Of a DNA stretch of 38,616 nt, positions 17,136 to 25,034 are shown piece by piece; the first letter of the stretch is position 1; each line of letters opens with the position of its first letter. The DNA is taken from positions 1 through 38,616 of the forward strand of contig JBKOWZ010000212.1 in NCBI GenBank assembly GCA_046724665.1. The letters run 5' to 3'. The notes beneath the pieces were generated by a model that saw nothing but the letters and a program-made list of their open reading frames with translations, was not told where the DNA came from and did not search any database. Source of the DNA: Actinocrinis sp046724665. GTDB taxonomy: Bacteria; Actinomycetota; Actinomycetes; Streptomycetales; Catenulisporaceae. The position numbers and the translations under genes were made by a program.

Positions 17136-18056
17136 TCAGGACTGCCGCGCCGCGTGCAGGTGCGCGAGGGCTTCTTCGGCGGATACCGGCGTGAACGGCT
17201 CGAGAGCGGTCACCGCGAAGCGGCTCAACCGCAGATACCGTTCCCCGGTCTCGACGAGCGTCCAGTCGTGGCGGGTGCGGGCCGTCATGGGCTGGCCGCT
17301 GACGTGGATGCCCTCCCAGGCGAAGTCCATCGTCACCCGGTGGCGCCCGTCCGGCCCCTCGGCGATGTTCAGATCCTCGATGTGGTGCGTACTGATCCGC
17401 ACCTGGCCGCCGGTCGCGGCGTACCAGGCGGCGACCTCGTCGAAGGTGCGCACGACGCGGCCGTCGGACAGGGTCATCTCCAGGTCGTCGCCGATCAGCG
17501 GGCGCAGCGGCTCGGCGTTCTCGGCGGGCTGCTCCAGCAGCGAGAGCCAGTAGTGCACGAACGCCATGACCCTGTTCTCGGCGTAGGCCTCGGCGAACGG
17601 CGCGTCGCGATAGCCGAGGACCGTTTCCGTGAGGGTGCTGATCCGCGGGAGGCGTTCGGCCGGGTCCTGGACGAGTTCGAATTCGTAGCCCAGCAGCGCG
17701 GCGCCGGTCAGGGACGGGCCGTGGGTCTCGAAGTCGTGGGTGACGGCGACCCGCGCCGTGTGCTCGCCGGTGTGCTCGATCCGCATGGTGCGCAGGTGAT
17801 GCGCGTTGGTCTGACCGGCGAACGCGGTGGCCAGACCGTCCAGGTACTCCTGGCGGCCGTGGACGTCACCGGCCGGGCTCTCGGGTGGGCGATGCATGGT
17901 GAAGCCGTCGGTGACCAGTTCGCCGTGCACGGCCAGATCGAGCTTCTCGGTCTCGTAGCCGCAGTACCAGCGGTGGACGACGGCGCGGGCGCGGTGTTCG
18001 TAGGAGCAGTCCAGCAGGGCGTTGCGCAGCTGGTCGAGAGCCTCGGTGTCGGACAT
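17136..18056 (-). CDS. Two-domain NTF2/SnoaL-like protein
   Basis: A 306-residue cytoplasmic protein of unknown function with two tandem NTF2/SnoaL-like cone domains. The first (about residues 8-140) contains YEHRARAVVHRWYCGYE and a FTMHRPPESP segment. The second (about 150-285) contains DDLEMTLSDGRVVRTFDEVAAWY and ends in a HDWTLVETGERYLRL strand. These folds occur in small-molecule isomerases, cyclases and hydrolases and also in non-catalytic binders, and no catalytic pair can be named. I prefer ATG 18056 over the upstream ATG 18101. The longer version would begin inside the operator, and GGAGGA lies about ten bases before 18056. It diverges from a MarR gene that probably represses it. Confidence 0.75.
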   Translation of the reverse strand: MSDTEALDQLRNALLDCSYEHRARAVVHRWYCGYETEKLDLAVHGELVTDGFTMHRPPESPAGDVHGRQEYLDGLATAFAGQTNAHHLRTMRIEHTGEHTARVAVTHDFETHGPSLTGAALLGYEFELVQDPAERLPRISTLTETVLGYRDAPFAEAYAENRVMAFVHYWLSLLEQPAENAEPLRPLIGDDLEMTLSDGRVVRTFDEVAAWYAATGGQVRISTHHIEDLNIAEGPDGRHRVTMDFAWEGIHVSGQPMTARTRHDWTLVETGERYLRLSRFAVTALEPFTPVSAEEALAHLHAARQS

Positions 18057-18083
18057 CGTGTTCCGTTCCTCCGTCTGGCGGTG

Positions 18084-18130
18084 TTGCGTGTGTGTGCACA
18101 CACCTTATTGTTGTGTGCACACACACGCAA
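18084..18130. promoter_or_regulatory. Facing promoters with twin MarR operators
   Basis: A 19-base sequence TTGCGTGTGTGTGCACACA (18084-18102) is repeated exactly inverted at 18112-18130. Each copy contains the perfect palindrome TGTGTGCACACA (18091-18102 and 18112-18123), with centres 21 bp (two turns) apart. Leftward, TTGCGT (18130-18125), 17 bp, TAAGGT (18107-18102) forms a promoter for the SnoaL-like gene. Rightward, TTGCGT (18084-18089), 16 bp, TATTGT (18106-18111) forms one for the MarR gene. Both promoters overlap both operators. A second rightward -10, TAGGAT at 18137-18142, would give a leaderless MarR transcript. Confidence 0.75.
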
Positions 18131-18148
18131 GCTGGGTAGGATCGGAGG

Positions 18149-18616
18149 ATGCCGCGCACCGACCTCACCCTGGGCGACCTTTCCCCCCGCGACCATGCGT
18201 TCTACGGCCTGATCTGGGCGGGGACCACGCTGAGCGCACGGGTTGACCAGGCACTGCTTCAAGTGCACGACCTGCCGATGTCCTGGTTCGAGGTAATGCT
18301 GTGGCTCAACGCCCAGACCGAACCGGTCGCGGCCTCCGACCTCGGGGCCAAGACGCTGCTCAGCCGCAGCCAGGTCTCCCGCGTCGTCGATGCGCTTCAC
18401 GCACGCGGCCTGGTCGCCCGCACGGTCTCACCCACCGACGCCCGCTCGGTCCGCATCGCACTGACCGCCGAGGGCCGCCGAGCCTTCGCCGCCGCGGACG
18501 CGACCCGGCGCGCGGCGCTGGCCGACGTGTTCGACGATCTGCTCGACGACGACGACATGGCGGCGCTGGAAGGGATCTGGGACAAGCTCAAGCAGGGACC
18601 CCTGCGGCGGCGCTGA
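18149..18616 (+). CDS. MarR-family transcriptional regulator
   Basis: A 155-residue winged-helix regulator of normal MarR length. It has N-terminal dimerisation helices, then the recognition region VAASDLGAKTLLSRSQVSRVV (about 57-77), then the wing motif with SPTDARSVRIALTAEGR, in which Asp-x-Arg is the family hallmark. MarR dimers usually bind short palindromes and release DNA on binding a small phenolic or oxidised ligand. The twin palindromes in the 92-bp divergent gap are its likely sites, which would give autorepression and control of the SnoaL-like gene. GGAGG directly abuts ATG 18149, too close for a normal ribosome site, so translation may be leaderless. Confidence 0.9.
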   Translation: MPRTDLTLGDLSPRDHAFYGLIWAGTTLSARVDQALLQVHDLPMSWFEVMLWLNAQTEPVAASDLGAKTLLSRSQVSRVVDALHARGLVARTVSPTDARSVRIALTAEGRRAFAAADATRRAALADVFDDLLDDDDMAALEGIWDKLKQGPLRRR

Positions 18617-18623
18617 TCAGGAG

Positions 18624-18688
18624 AGTACTGATTCGTCCGAGAACGTCACCCGAACGTGTGATGGTGCGGTCAGCCCTCGATCAGTACT
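18624..18688. repeat. Inverted repeat before the giant secreted protein gene
   Basis: AGTACTGAT (18624-18632) recurs inverted as ATCAGTACT (18680-18688), with 47 bases between. The pair lies in the 111-bp gap after the MarR gene and 40-104 bp before the start of the 1949-residue protein. It could be two half-sites for a regulator or the base of a long hairpin. Confidence 0.35.
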
Positions 18689-18727
18689 TTTCTTCAGTGT
18701 TCCATCGGGGAATCGGGGGTTGTACAC

Positions 18728-21700
18728 ATGTGGGGGCTTTCCGGGCGCCGTAGCAGGCTTTCCGTCGTCGGCCTGGTCATATCCGGGCTCTTGGTCACGG
18801 TGTTGGAGGCTCCGACGGCTTCGGCCGATTCGACTCCTGCGACGCCTTCCGCCGCCGCAAGCGGGCCGCAGGGGAATCCGGCCGCTGTGACCACGCCACT
18901 GGCCTTGCCGGGTCCGCACGCGCAGAGCTCTGCGGTTCCGCCGCCGCCGATCACGCCGTTGCCGGCGTTCGATCCGGGTCCGGACGGGTCGGTTTCGGTG
19001 CCGACGGGGCCGTCGAAGGCGCTGACCGCGATACCGCCGCTGGCCGCCGTCGATCCGGCGGCAGGCGCCGTGTCGGTCCCGCGTGCGGCGTTTGTGCCTC
19101 AGCCGCGGGTGACGCCGTCGCCGCTGGTGCTACCGACGCATCCGGGACAGGAGTTGGTGGATGCGACAGTGGCCGACGCTACGACGACGCTCGGCAATGC
19201 CGGGCGGTTGAATGCGGACGGAACGCCGAATCTGGACGCGAACGCGCTCCAGCCGCAGATGCCGTCGGCGAAGTTCGTCGATCCGGCGCATCCGGCCACC
19301 TTGCAGGATCTCATCAATGCTCTGACGAGTGGCAACCTGCCGCCGCCGCTGCCGGTGGACCCGCTGGCGCTGTTGCAGAACCTGCCGGACGGCATCCCGC
19401 GGATCACCTACCGGGTGTGCTCCGAGTCCGCGGCCAAGGCGGCTTCGTGCTCGATCACGCTGCCGCTGGCCGTCCCGGCGCTGGTGGACGTGACCGGGGA
19501 TCGCACCCCTGACACGCTGGTCGATCTGGTGCCGGTGGCCGCGCCGGGTGACGTGATCGGCGCCGCGCGGCAGCTGCTGGACGTGCAGCAGCAGATCACT
19601 GATGCGCAGAACGAGCTGAACGCGATCCTGCTGATCCTGTCCGATCCGTTGCAGGCGATCCTGCATCCGGAGCTGGTGCTCCAGAAGCTGCACCTCCAGC
19701 AGTTGCTGTCGGATCTGGCGAGCACGTTGCAGCAGAAGCTCAATGCCCTGCTGGACTTGGTCAACCTCGGTGTCGCCCTGCTCGAGGTGCGCCTGCCCAC
19801 CAGCGAGACGACCGGCGCGGCCCTGCACGCGCACGTGTGGGGTGTCTACGATCTGCCGACGCACAAGCGGCTGTCGGTCGGTTTCGACGGTTTCCGCCGG
19901 GCCGACTCGCTGCCGTTCGCGGCGCTGGGCCTGTTCACCTTCAACCCGGCCAAGCTGTTGCAGGGCGTTTACGACATCAACGCCTCACTGCTGACCGTCG
20001 GCGCCGGTAACTCGCTCGCCGTCACGGCCGGGTTCGGCACGGTCTCCGACGCCGCCGACGGCCACGTGGTCAATCCGACGGTGGCCAGTTCGCGTTTCTC
20101 GCCGGTGCCGCTGTTGTTCACCGCGCATGCCGTGATCGATCCCGGTAGTGCGACGACGCCTGAGACCGCGTCGGTCACGGCGACCAGCACGACGACGACG
20201 CACCTTGACGCGCAGGTCCTGAGCGACGGCGAGACCTCGTCCAGTTTCACCCAGGCGAAGATCGATTCGTTGCCGACCCAGGTCTCGGCGCGGGTCACCC
20301 GGCCGCAACAGGGTCCTGACGCGACCGTGCACTATTCGGCTTCTTCGACGATCGACAACGTGCTGTTCGCCAACTACGAGTACGCCAACACCGGCGCACG
20401 GCTGGACCGCGCGACGCAGGCGAGCGCCGCGTCGGTGCCGGCGTCGTTTGACGCGGCGCTCGCGGCGACGACCGGCTCGGCCGCGAACAGCGACCATGTC
20501 ACCTTCGACTACACCGCGAGCAGCGTGCTCGCCTCGCTCGACGCCGCGTACTACGACCGCGCCGCCGGTATCGTCGCGCGCGGTGCGCTGCGGCGGCTGC
20601 CCACGGCCGTCAGCCTCCTGATGGACCGGCCGACCAGCCACGTCACCTTCACCGCGAATCAGGCGCTCGGCTCGGCGACACTGAACCTCTCGCGCAACCT
20701 CGGCGCCTACGCGCCGATCAGCGGGGACCACGCGACGCTGGTCACCAGCGGCACCGGAGTCGGCATCAGCGCACAGGTCAGCGGCCTGAAGTCCATCGAC
20801 GCGTACTACGACGCGCACCCGCGCGTGACCGCGCATTTCGATCCGGGCGGCCAGCCGTTCAAGGCCGCCGCGAACCTGGACGGCGACCAGAAGGCGCGGG
20901 CGAGCGTCACCAACCTGCCGCCGAACCTGACGATCGACGCGGACACCGCGACGCGGAAGATCGCCTACCGCGCGGACGCCGTCGTGCACCGCGTGCAGGT
21001 CGCCTACACCAGGGCCAGCGCCGGCCCGACATTGTTCGCGGCGGTGAACGAACTGCCGCAGAGCGTTGATGTCACCTACGCGCTCGGCGACAAGCCGCAG
21101 GTCACGTATCAGGCATCGAGCTCGGTGCCGCGGGTCGAGCTGTTCGCCAGCCTCGACCACATCGAGTCGCTGCGCCCCGAGGCCGACCACTATGTCTCGG
21201 CACTGCTGACCGACCTGCCGACCAGGGTCGATTACGCGCTCGACATCCCGAACCACCACCTCGAGGGCACCAGCGACCAGCCGTTCGGCGGGATCGACGT
21301 GGTCGCGCGGCTGCCGATCCAGGGCCGCGACTGGACCGCGGACGGCTCGCTGACCGGCCTGCCGGCCCGCTTCGACGCCGACTTCGGCGGCGGCACGTTC
21401 CGCTTCCGCGGCCTGTCAGGACCACTGGCCGCCGCGGCCTTCACCGTGACCAACCACGCGGGCACCGTGGTGCCGACCGGACTGCACGTCGTAGCGCACT
21501 ACACGCAGAGCAGCGGCGACCTGGACGGCAGCGTGTCCGTGCGCAACCTGACCACGGTCGCATACACGCAGGACGGCGCGAACCAGACCTTCGCGTTGCG
21601 TGCCGACACCGGCACCGACCCGGTGTACGTCGATGTGGACGTCTTGCTCGCCGCCGACATCAGGCTCGCCGCAGCCGGCAGGGTCACCAACCTGCCGACC

Positions 21701-24577
21701 ACGCTGAACGTCACCTTCACCGCCGGCAAGCTGACCTACACCGCCGACAAGCACATCGGGCTCGAACTCGAAGCCCACGTCGGCAAGGTCGCCGCGATCA
21801 ACCAGACCAGCGCGCCGCTGTTCGACAACGGTGTCGGCCTCATGGCAGCGGGCTGCGACACCGGGACCGGCTGCGCGTCGGACAACACCGTGTTCTGCAC
21901 CGCGTTCACCCGCTGCCTCGGCCTGACCGCGATCATCAACCTGCCCGGCCTGCCCACCTCCGTCACGCTCGACACGCAGGCCAGAACGGTCGCGGTGACC
22001 GGATACGCGCCGCCGTCCCAGCCGCTGCGAGCGTACCTTCGACTCAACGGCCTGATCACCGCGCTGCCCGACATCAGGGCCCTGGCCACACTCTCCGGCC
22101 TGCCCTCACCGGTGGACTTCACCGTCGGGCCGATGAACTTCTCCGGCACCACGGTAGACGCCAAGTACACCGCCTCCGCGCCGCTCGGCTCGCTCGAGAT
22201 CGACGGCCAGGCCACCACCACCAACGCCCAGTTCCCCGAACTGCGCGCCCGCGCCACCGCCACCACCCTCCCGGCCAGCATGCACGTGTCCGGACAGTTC
22301 GGCCAGCAGACGATCGTGCACGTGGACGACTCGGCGCCGATCGGCTCGATCGGCGTGACCGTCACCAGCCCGAGCACCGGATACCTCGACGGCTCCATCG
22401 ACGGCGTCCCGGCCACCGCCGACGTGACCGCCGACCTGGCCGCACAGCACATCGAAGCGAACATGTCCGCGCCGATCAGCGGCGTCCACCTGCTCGCGCA
22501 CGTGCCCTACCAGGGCCGCACCTGGTCCGCCTACCTCAACGTCCTAGGCATCCCCGGCCAGTTCACCGCGGACTACGCAGGCGGCTCCTTCGCCTTCCAC
22601 GCGCTCTCCGGACCACTCCGGCAGGCCGCAGCCGCCATCACCAACCACGCAGGCGCCACCGCCCCGACCGGCCCGCACATCGCCGTGCACTACCGCCAAA
22701 GCACCGGCGACCTCGACGCCAGCGCACAAATCAACAACCTGACCAGCGTCAGCTACGCGACGGCCTCACCCGGGCAGACCTTCACGCTCGACATGGGCGC
22801 CGCCCACCTCGCCCTGGACGCCGACGTGGTGCTCGCGGCCGGCGGCCAGGACGACACCAGGCTGGCTGTGACAGGGTACGTCGATACTCCGAACACGCTG
22901 GTCGTCACGGTCACCGACAGCAAGCTGACTTACCGCACCGATCGGCCGGTCGGCCTGCTGCTCGAAGCACATGTCGGCAAGGTCGCCGCCCTGTCCCAGG
23001 TCAGCGGTGTACCGCTCTACCAGCAGGGCGTCGCGCTGCGCGCCCACGCGTGCGCCGCCGGCGGCGGGTGCGCCGCGGACAACAGCCCCTTCTGCACCTT
23101 GTTCGGTACCTGCTTCGGTGCGGTCGCCACGGTGAGCCTGCCGGGCGTGCCGTCAAAGATCGAAGTCGATCTGCCGACCGGAGTGGTCACCATCGGCGGC
23201 TACCAGCCCGGTGGCAACCCATTGACCGCCTTCGTGCAGTTGGACGGCCTCGTCGCGAAGGCCCCGCACCTCGCCGGCCTCGTCACGTTCAACGACCTGC
23301 CGTCGCCGCTCGACCTGACGGCCGGCCCGTTCACCTTCGACCAGACCACGACGACCGCCCTGCGTCTGCACTACTCGGCGTCGGCGCCACTCGGGTCGGT
23401 GACGGTCGAGGCGGAGGCCACGGGCACGAAACTCGGCGCGCTGCGCGGCGAGCTCACCGCGTCGAGCCTGCCGAAGACGTTCGACGTGTCCGGCGACTTC
23501 GGCGCGAACAGCGACCTGACCGTCGACAACAGCGGGCCGATCGCCAACCTCACCGCCGAGGTCACCGGTACGTTCGCGGGCAAACGCGCGTCCGCGCTGG
23601 CCACCCTGTCGGACGTGCCGCAGTCGGCGAAGCTGACCGTCAAGGGCACCGACGACAGCGGCAACGCGATCAAGGTGCCGATCGTCACCGTGGACTCGTA
23701 CGCGGCGGGCATGGACGGCTCGCTCCAGGTCGAGGCCGAGTTGGCGTTCAAGAGCTTCCCGGCTCAGCTGCACGAGGTCTTCGCCGGATTCACCGACCTC
23801 GGCAAGCAGGTCGGTGAGCAGGTGGTGCTCAACCCGCAGACCAACGTCTTCGAAACCACGCTGACCTCGACACCGAAGACCGGCAGCCTGGTGCTCGGCG
23901 GCTCGATCAGCATCCAGTCGCCCAAGATCACCATCCCCGACATCAACCAGAAGCTCAAGTGCCTCGGAGTGACGCTGCTCGGCTTCCACACCGACGGCTA
24001 TGTCGCGGTGCCCGGGATCGACATCGAGCAGGCCTTCGTCGAGGCGGACGGATTCACCTCGGTCGGCCTGACCCCGGGGATCAGCTACCTCGCGATCGGC
24101 GTCGATGGCGACTACGACGGCTTCAGCGTGGCGATCCCGAAGATCAAGGCCACCCTCGACGTGCACCTGCACGTCGAGGCGAAGAAGTTCGACAGCGACC
24201 TGATCCCGTCGCTGTACGATCACACCATCGACATCTCGCCGACGAATCCGGCCTCGACGATCGTCTCGCACGTGTACGACATGACCGAGCGAGTCGTCGG
24301 CGTTTTCGAGATCGACGTCTTCGGCGTCGGCGTGGGGACCTACCACGTGACGCACAGCCCCGGGCTGGTCGGCCAGTACGTCCCCGCGCCGGGCAGCGGC
24401 CTGGCCGGCCTGATGGTCCTGCCGCCGGCCGGCGACACCGGCACCCGGAAGTTCGTCTTCTCGCTGCTCGATCCGAACCTAAACCCGGAGGACGCGCAAT
24501 TGCTCGACATCGCCGTGTCCTTCGGACTCACCCCGTTCCAGGAAAGCGGCGGAGGGGCAAGTGGGCCCTGCTCGTAG
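18728..24577 (+). CDS. Giant secreted beta-repeat protein, function unknown
   Basis: A 1949-residue exported protein that I cannot assign to a known family. A signal peptide (about 1-34, ending TASA) is followed by a Pro/Ala-rich region to about residue 110. A helical, Leu/Gln-rich segment (about 282-358) contains VQQQITDAQNELNA. From about residue 480 to 1680 there are roughly 18 copies of a 45-60-residue unit built as LP-x-x-hydrophobic strand, turn, YxAS or similar, second strand. Within this, residues about 860-1256 and 1257-1650 form a diverged long duplication. Each copy carries a C-x5-C-x7-C-x5-C cluster (Cys 1043-1063 and 1442-1462). The C-terminal ~270 residues are non-repetitive and beta-rich. 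There is no LPXTG, membrane anchor or catalytic motif. The start has only a weak G-rich ribosome site. The gene overlaps the next lipoprotein gene by 17 bp. Confidence 0.85.
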   Translation: MWGLSGRRSRLSVVGLVISGLLVTVLEAPTASADSTPATPSAAASGPQGNPAAVTTPLALPGPHAQSSAVPPPPITPLPAFDPGPDGSVSVPTGPSKALTAIPPLAAVDPAAGAVSVPRAAFVPQPRVTPSPLVLPTHPGQELVDATVADATTTLGNAGRLNADGTPNLDANALQPQMPSAKFVDPAHPATLQDLINALTSGNLPPPLPVDPLALLQNLPDGIPRITYRVCSESAAKAASCSITLPLAVPALVDVTGDRTPDTLVDLVPVAAPGDVIGAARQLLDVQQQITDAQNELNAILLILSDPLQAILHPELVLQKLHLQQLLSDLASTLQQKLNALLDLVNLGVALLEVRLPTSETTGAALHAHVWGVYDLPTHKRLSVGFDGFRRADSLPFAALGLFTFNPAKLLQGVYDINASLLTVGAGNSLAVTAGFGTVSDAADGHVVNPTVASSRFSPVPLLFTAHAVIDPGSATTPETASVTATSTTTTHLDAQVLSDGETSSSFTQAKIDSLPTQVSARVTRPQQGPDATVHYSASSTIDNVLFANYEYANTGARLDRATQASAASVPASFDAALAATTGSAANSDHVTFDYTASSVLASLDAAYYDRAAGIVARGALRRLPTAVSLLMDRPTSHVTFTANQALGSATLNLSRNLGAYAPISGDHATLVTSGTGVGISAQVSGLKSIDAYYDAHPRVTAHFDPGGQPFKAAANLDGDQKARASVTNLPPNLTIDADTATRKIAYRADAVVHRVQVAYTRASAGPTLFAAVNELPQSVDVTYALGDKPQVTYQASSSVPRVELFASLDHIESLRPEADHYVSALLTDLPTRVDYALDIPNHHLEGTSDQPFGGIDVVARLPIQGRDWTADGSLTGLPARFDADFGGGTFRFRGLSGPLAAAAFTVTNHAGTVVPTGLHVVAHYTQSSGDLDGSVSVRNLTTVAYTQDGANQTFALRADTGTDPVYVDVDVLLAADIRLAAAGRVTNLPTTLNVTFTAGKLTYTADKHIGLELEAHVGKVAAINQTSAPLFDNGVGLMAAGCDTGTGCASDNTVFCTAFTRCLGLTAIINLPGLPTSVTLDTQARTVAVTGYAPPSQPLRAYLRLNGLITALPDIRALATLSGLPSPVDFTVGPMNFSGTTVDAKYTASAPLGSLEIDGQATTTNAQFPELRARATATTLPASMHVSGQFGQQTIVHVDDSAPIGSIGVTVTSPSTGYLDGSIDGVPATADVTADLAAQHIEANMSAPISGVHLLAHVPYQGRTWSAYLNVLGIPGQFTADYAGGSFAFHALSGPLRQAAAAITNHAGATAPTGPHIAVHYRQSTGDLDASAQINNLTSVSYATASPGQTFTLDMGAAHLALDADVVLAAGGQDDTRLAVTGYVDTPNTLVVTVTDSKLTYRTDRPVGLLLEAHVGKVAALSQVSGVPLYQQGVALRAHACAAGGGCAADNSPFCTLFGTCFGAVATVSLPGVPSKIEVDLPTGVVTIGGYQPGGNPLTAFVQLDGLVAKAPHLAGLVTFNDLPSPLDLTAGPFTFDQTTTTALRLHYSASAPLGSVTVEAEATGTKLGALRGELTASSLPKTFDVSGDFGANSDLTVDNSGPIANLTAEVTGTFAGKRASALATLSDVPQSAKLTVKGTDDSGNAIKVPIVTVDSYAAGMDGSLQVEAELAFKSFPAQLHEVFAGFTDLGKQVGEQVVLNPQTNVFETTLTSTPKTGSLVLGGSISIQSPKITIPDINQKLKCLGVTLLGFHTDGYVAVPGIDIEQAFVEADGFTSVGLTPGISYLAIGVDGDYDGFSVAIPKIKATLDVHLHVEAKKFDSDLIPSLYDHTIDISPTNPASTIVSHVYDMTERVVGVFEIDVFGVGVGTYHVTHSPGLVGQYVPAPGSGLAGLMVLPPAGDTGTRKFVFSLLDPNLNPEDAQLLDIAVSFGLTPFQESGGGASGPCS
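21305..23686 (+). repeat. Long diverged tandem duplication inside the giant gene
   Basis: Two consecutive blocks of about 397-399 codons align from end to end. Matching landmarks are GRDWTA/GRTWSA (codons 866 and 1263), LSGPL followed by TNHAG, HYTQSSGDLD/HYRQSTGDLD, LEAHVGKVAA in both, and the four-cysteine cluster (first Cys 1043 and 1442). Identity is moderate, so the duplication is old. Block edges are approximate. Confidence 0.8.
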
Positions 24578-25034
24578 GCCTCGTCTCGGCTTCCTGACGA
24601 CGCTGGTCCTGTTCGCGCCGCTGCCGGCGGCCGTCACCGGATGCGAATCGGGGTGCGACACCACCCTGACGGTGACGGCCGGCGCGGCGCACCGCACCGG
24701 CGCGGGCTCCGTCATGCCGCAGATCCAGGTGGACCTGTCGGCCAGGCTGACCTCCGGCGGCAAGGGAGTCGGCGGCGTGCTGATCTCGTTCATCGGGATC
24801 ACGCCGCGCGACGACTCCGCCACCGCCGCCTCGGCGGTCACCGACGCCGACGGCGTCGCCCACTACTCCGGCCCGGCGTCCTTCTCGTTCGCGCACGCGC
24901 TCGACTCGGTCACGACGCCGCAGACGTTCAGCTACGTCGCGCGGACGATGGTCCTCGGCAGCAAACCCGATTCCGGCATCTGCAACCTGGTCACCACCCG
25001 ATCGCAGCCTGCTGATCTGCGCTACCAGCCCTGA
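24561..25034 (+). CDS. Small lipoprotein coupled to the giant secreted protein
   Basis: A 157-residue exported lipoprotein. The signal peptide ends in lipobox VTGC (Cys 28), with further cysteines at about 32 and 141. The mature part is beta-rich and looks like a single immunoglobulin-like or Big-1-type domain, with VDLSARLTSGGKGVGGVLIS followed by TDADGVAHYSG, the usual DADG turn of such domains. GTG 24561 is preceded by GGAGGGG and overlaps the end of the giant gene by 17 bp, so the two are co-translated and may work together at the cell surface. Its 3' end overlaps the convergent caspase-like gene by 44 bp. The function is unknown. Confidence 0.75.
   Translation: MGPARRPRLGFLTTLVLFAPLPAAVTGCESGCDTTLTVTAGAAHRTGAGSVMPQIQVDLSARLTSGGKGVGGVLISFIGITPRDDSATAASAVTDADGVAHYSGPASFSFAHALDSVTTPQTFSYVARTMVLGSKPDSGICNLVTTRSQPADLRYQP

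Noticed and set aside
18060..18130. GT/CA-rich tract considered as a simple microsatellite or CRISPR-like repeat
   Set aside because: It is an exact inverted repeat placed over divergent promoters, so operator function explains it better. No spacer-repeat array exists anywhere in the window.
21305..23686. Long repeat considered as an assembly artefact
   Set aside because: The copies are too diverged in DNA and protein to come from misassembly.
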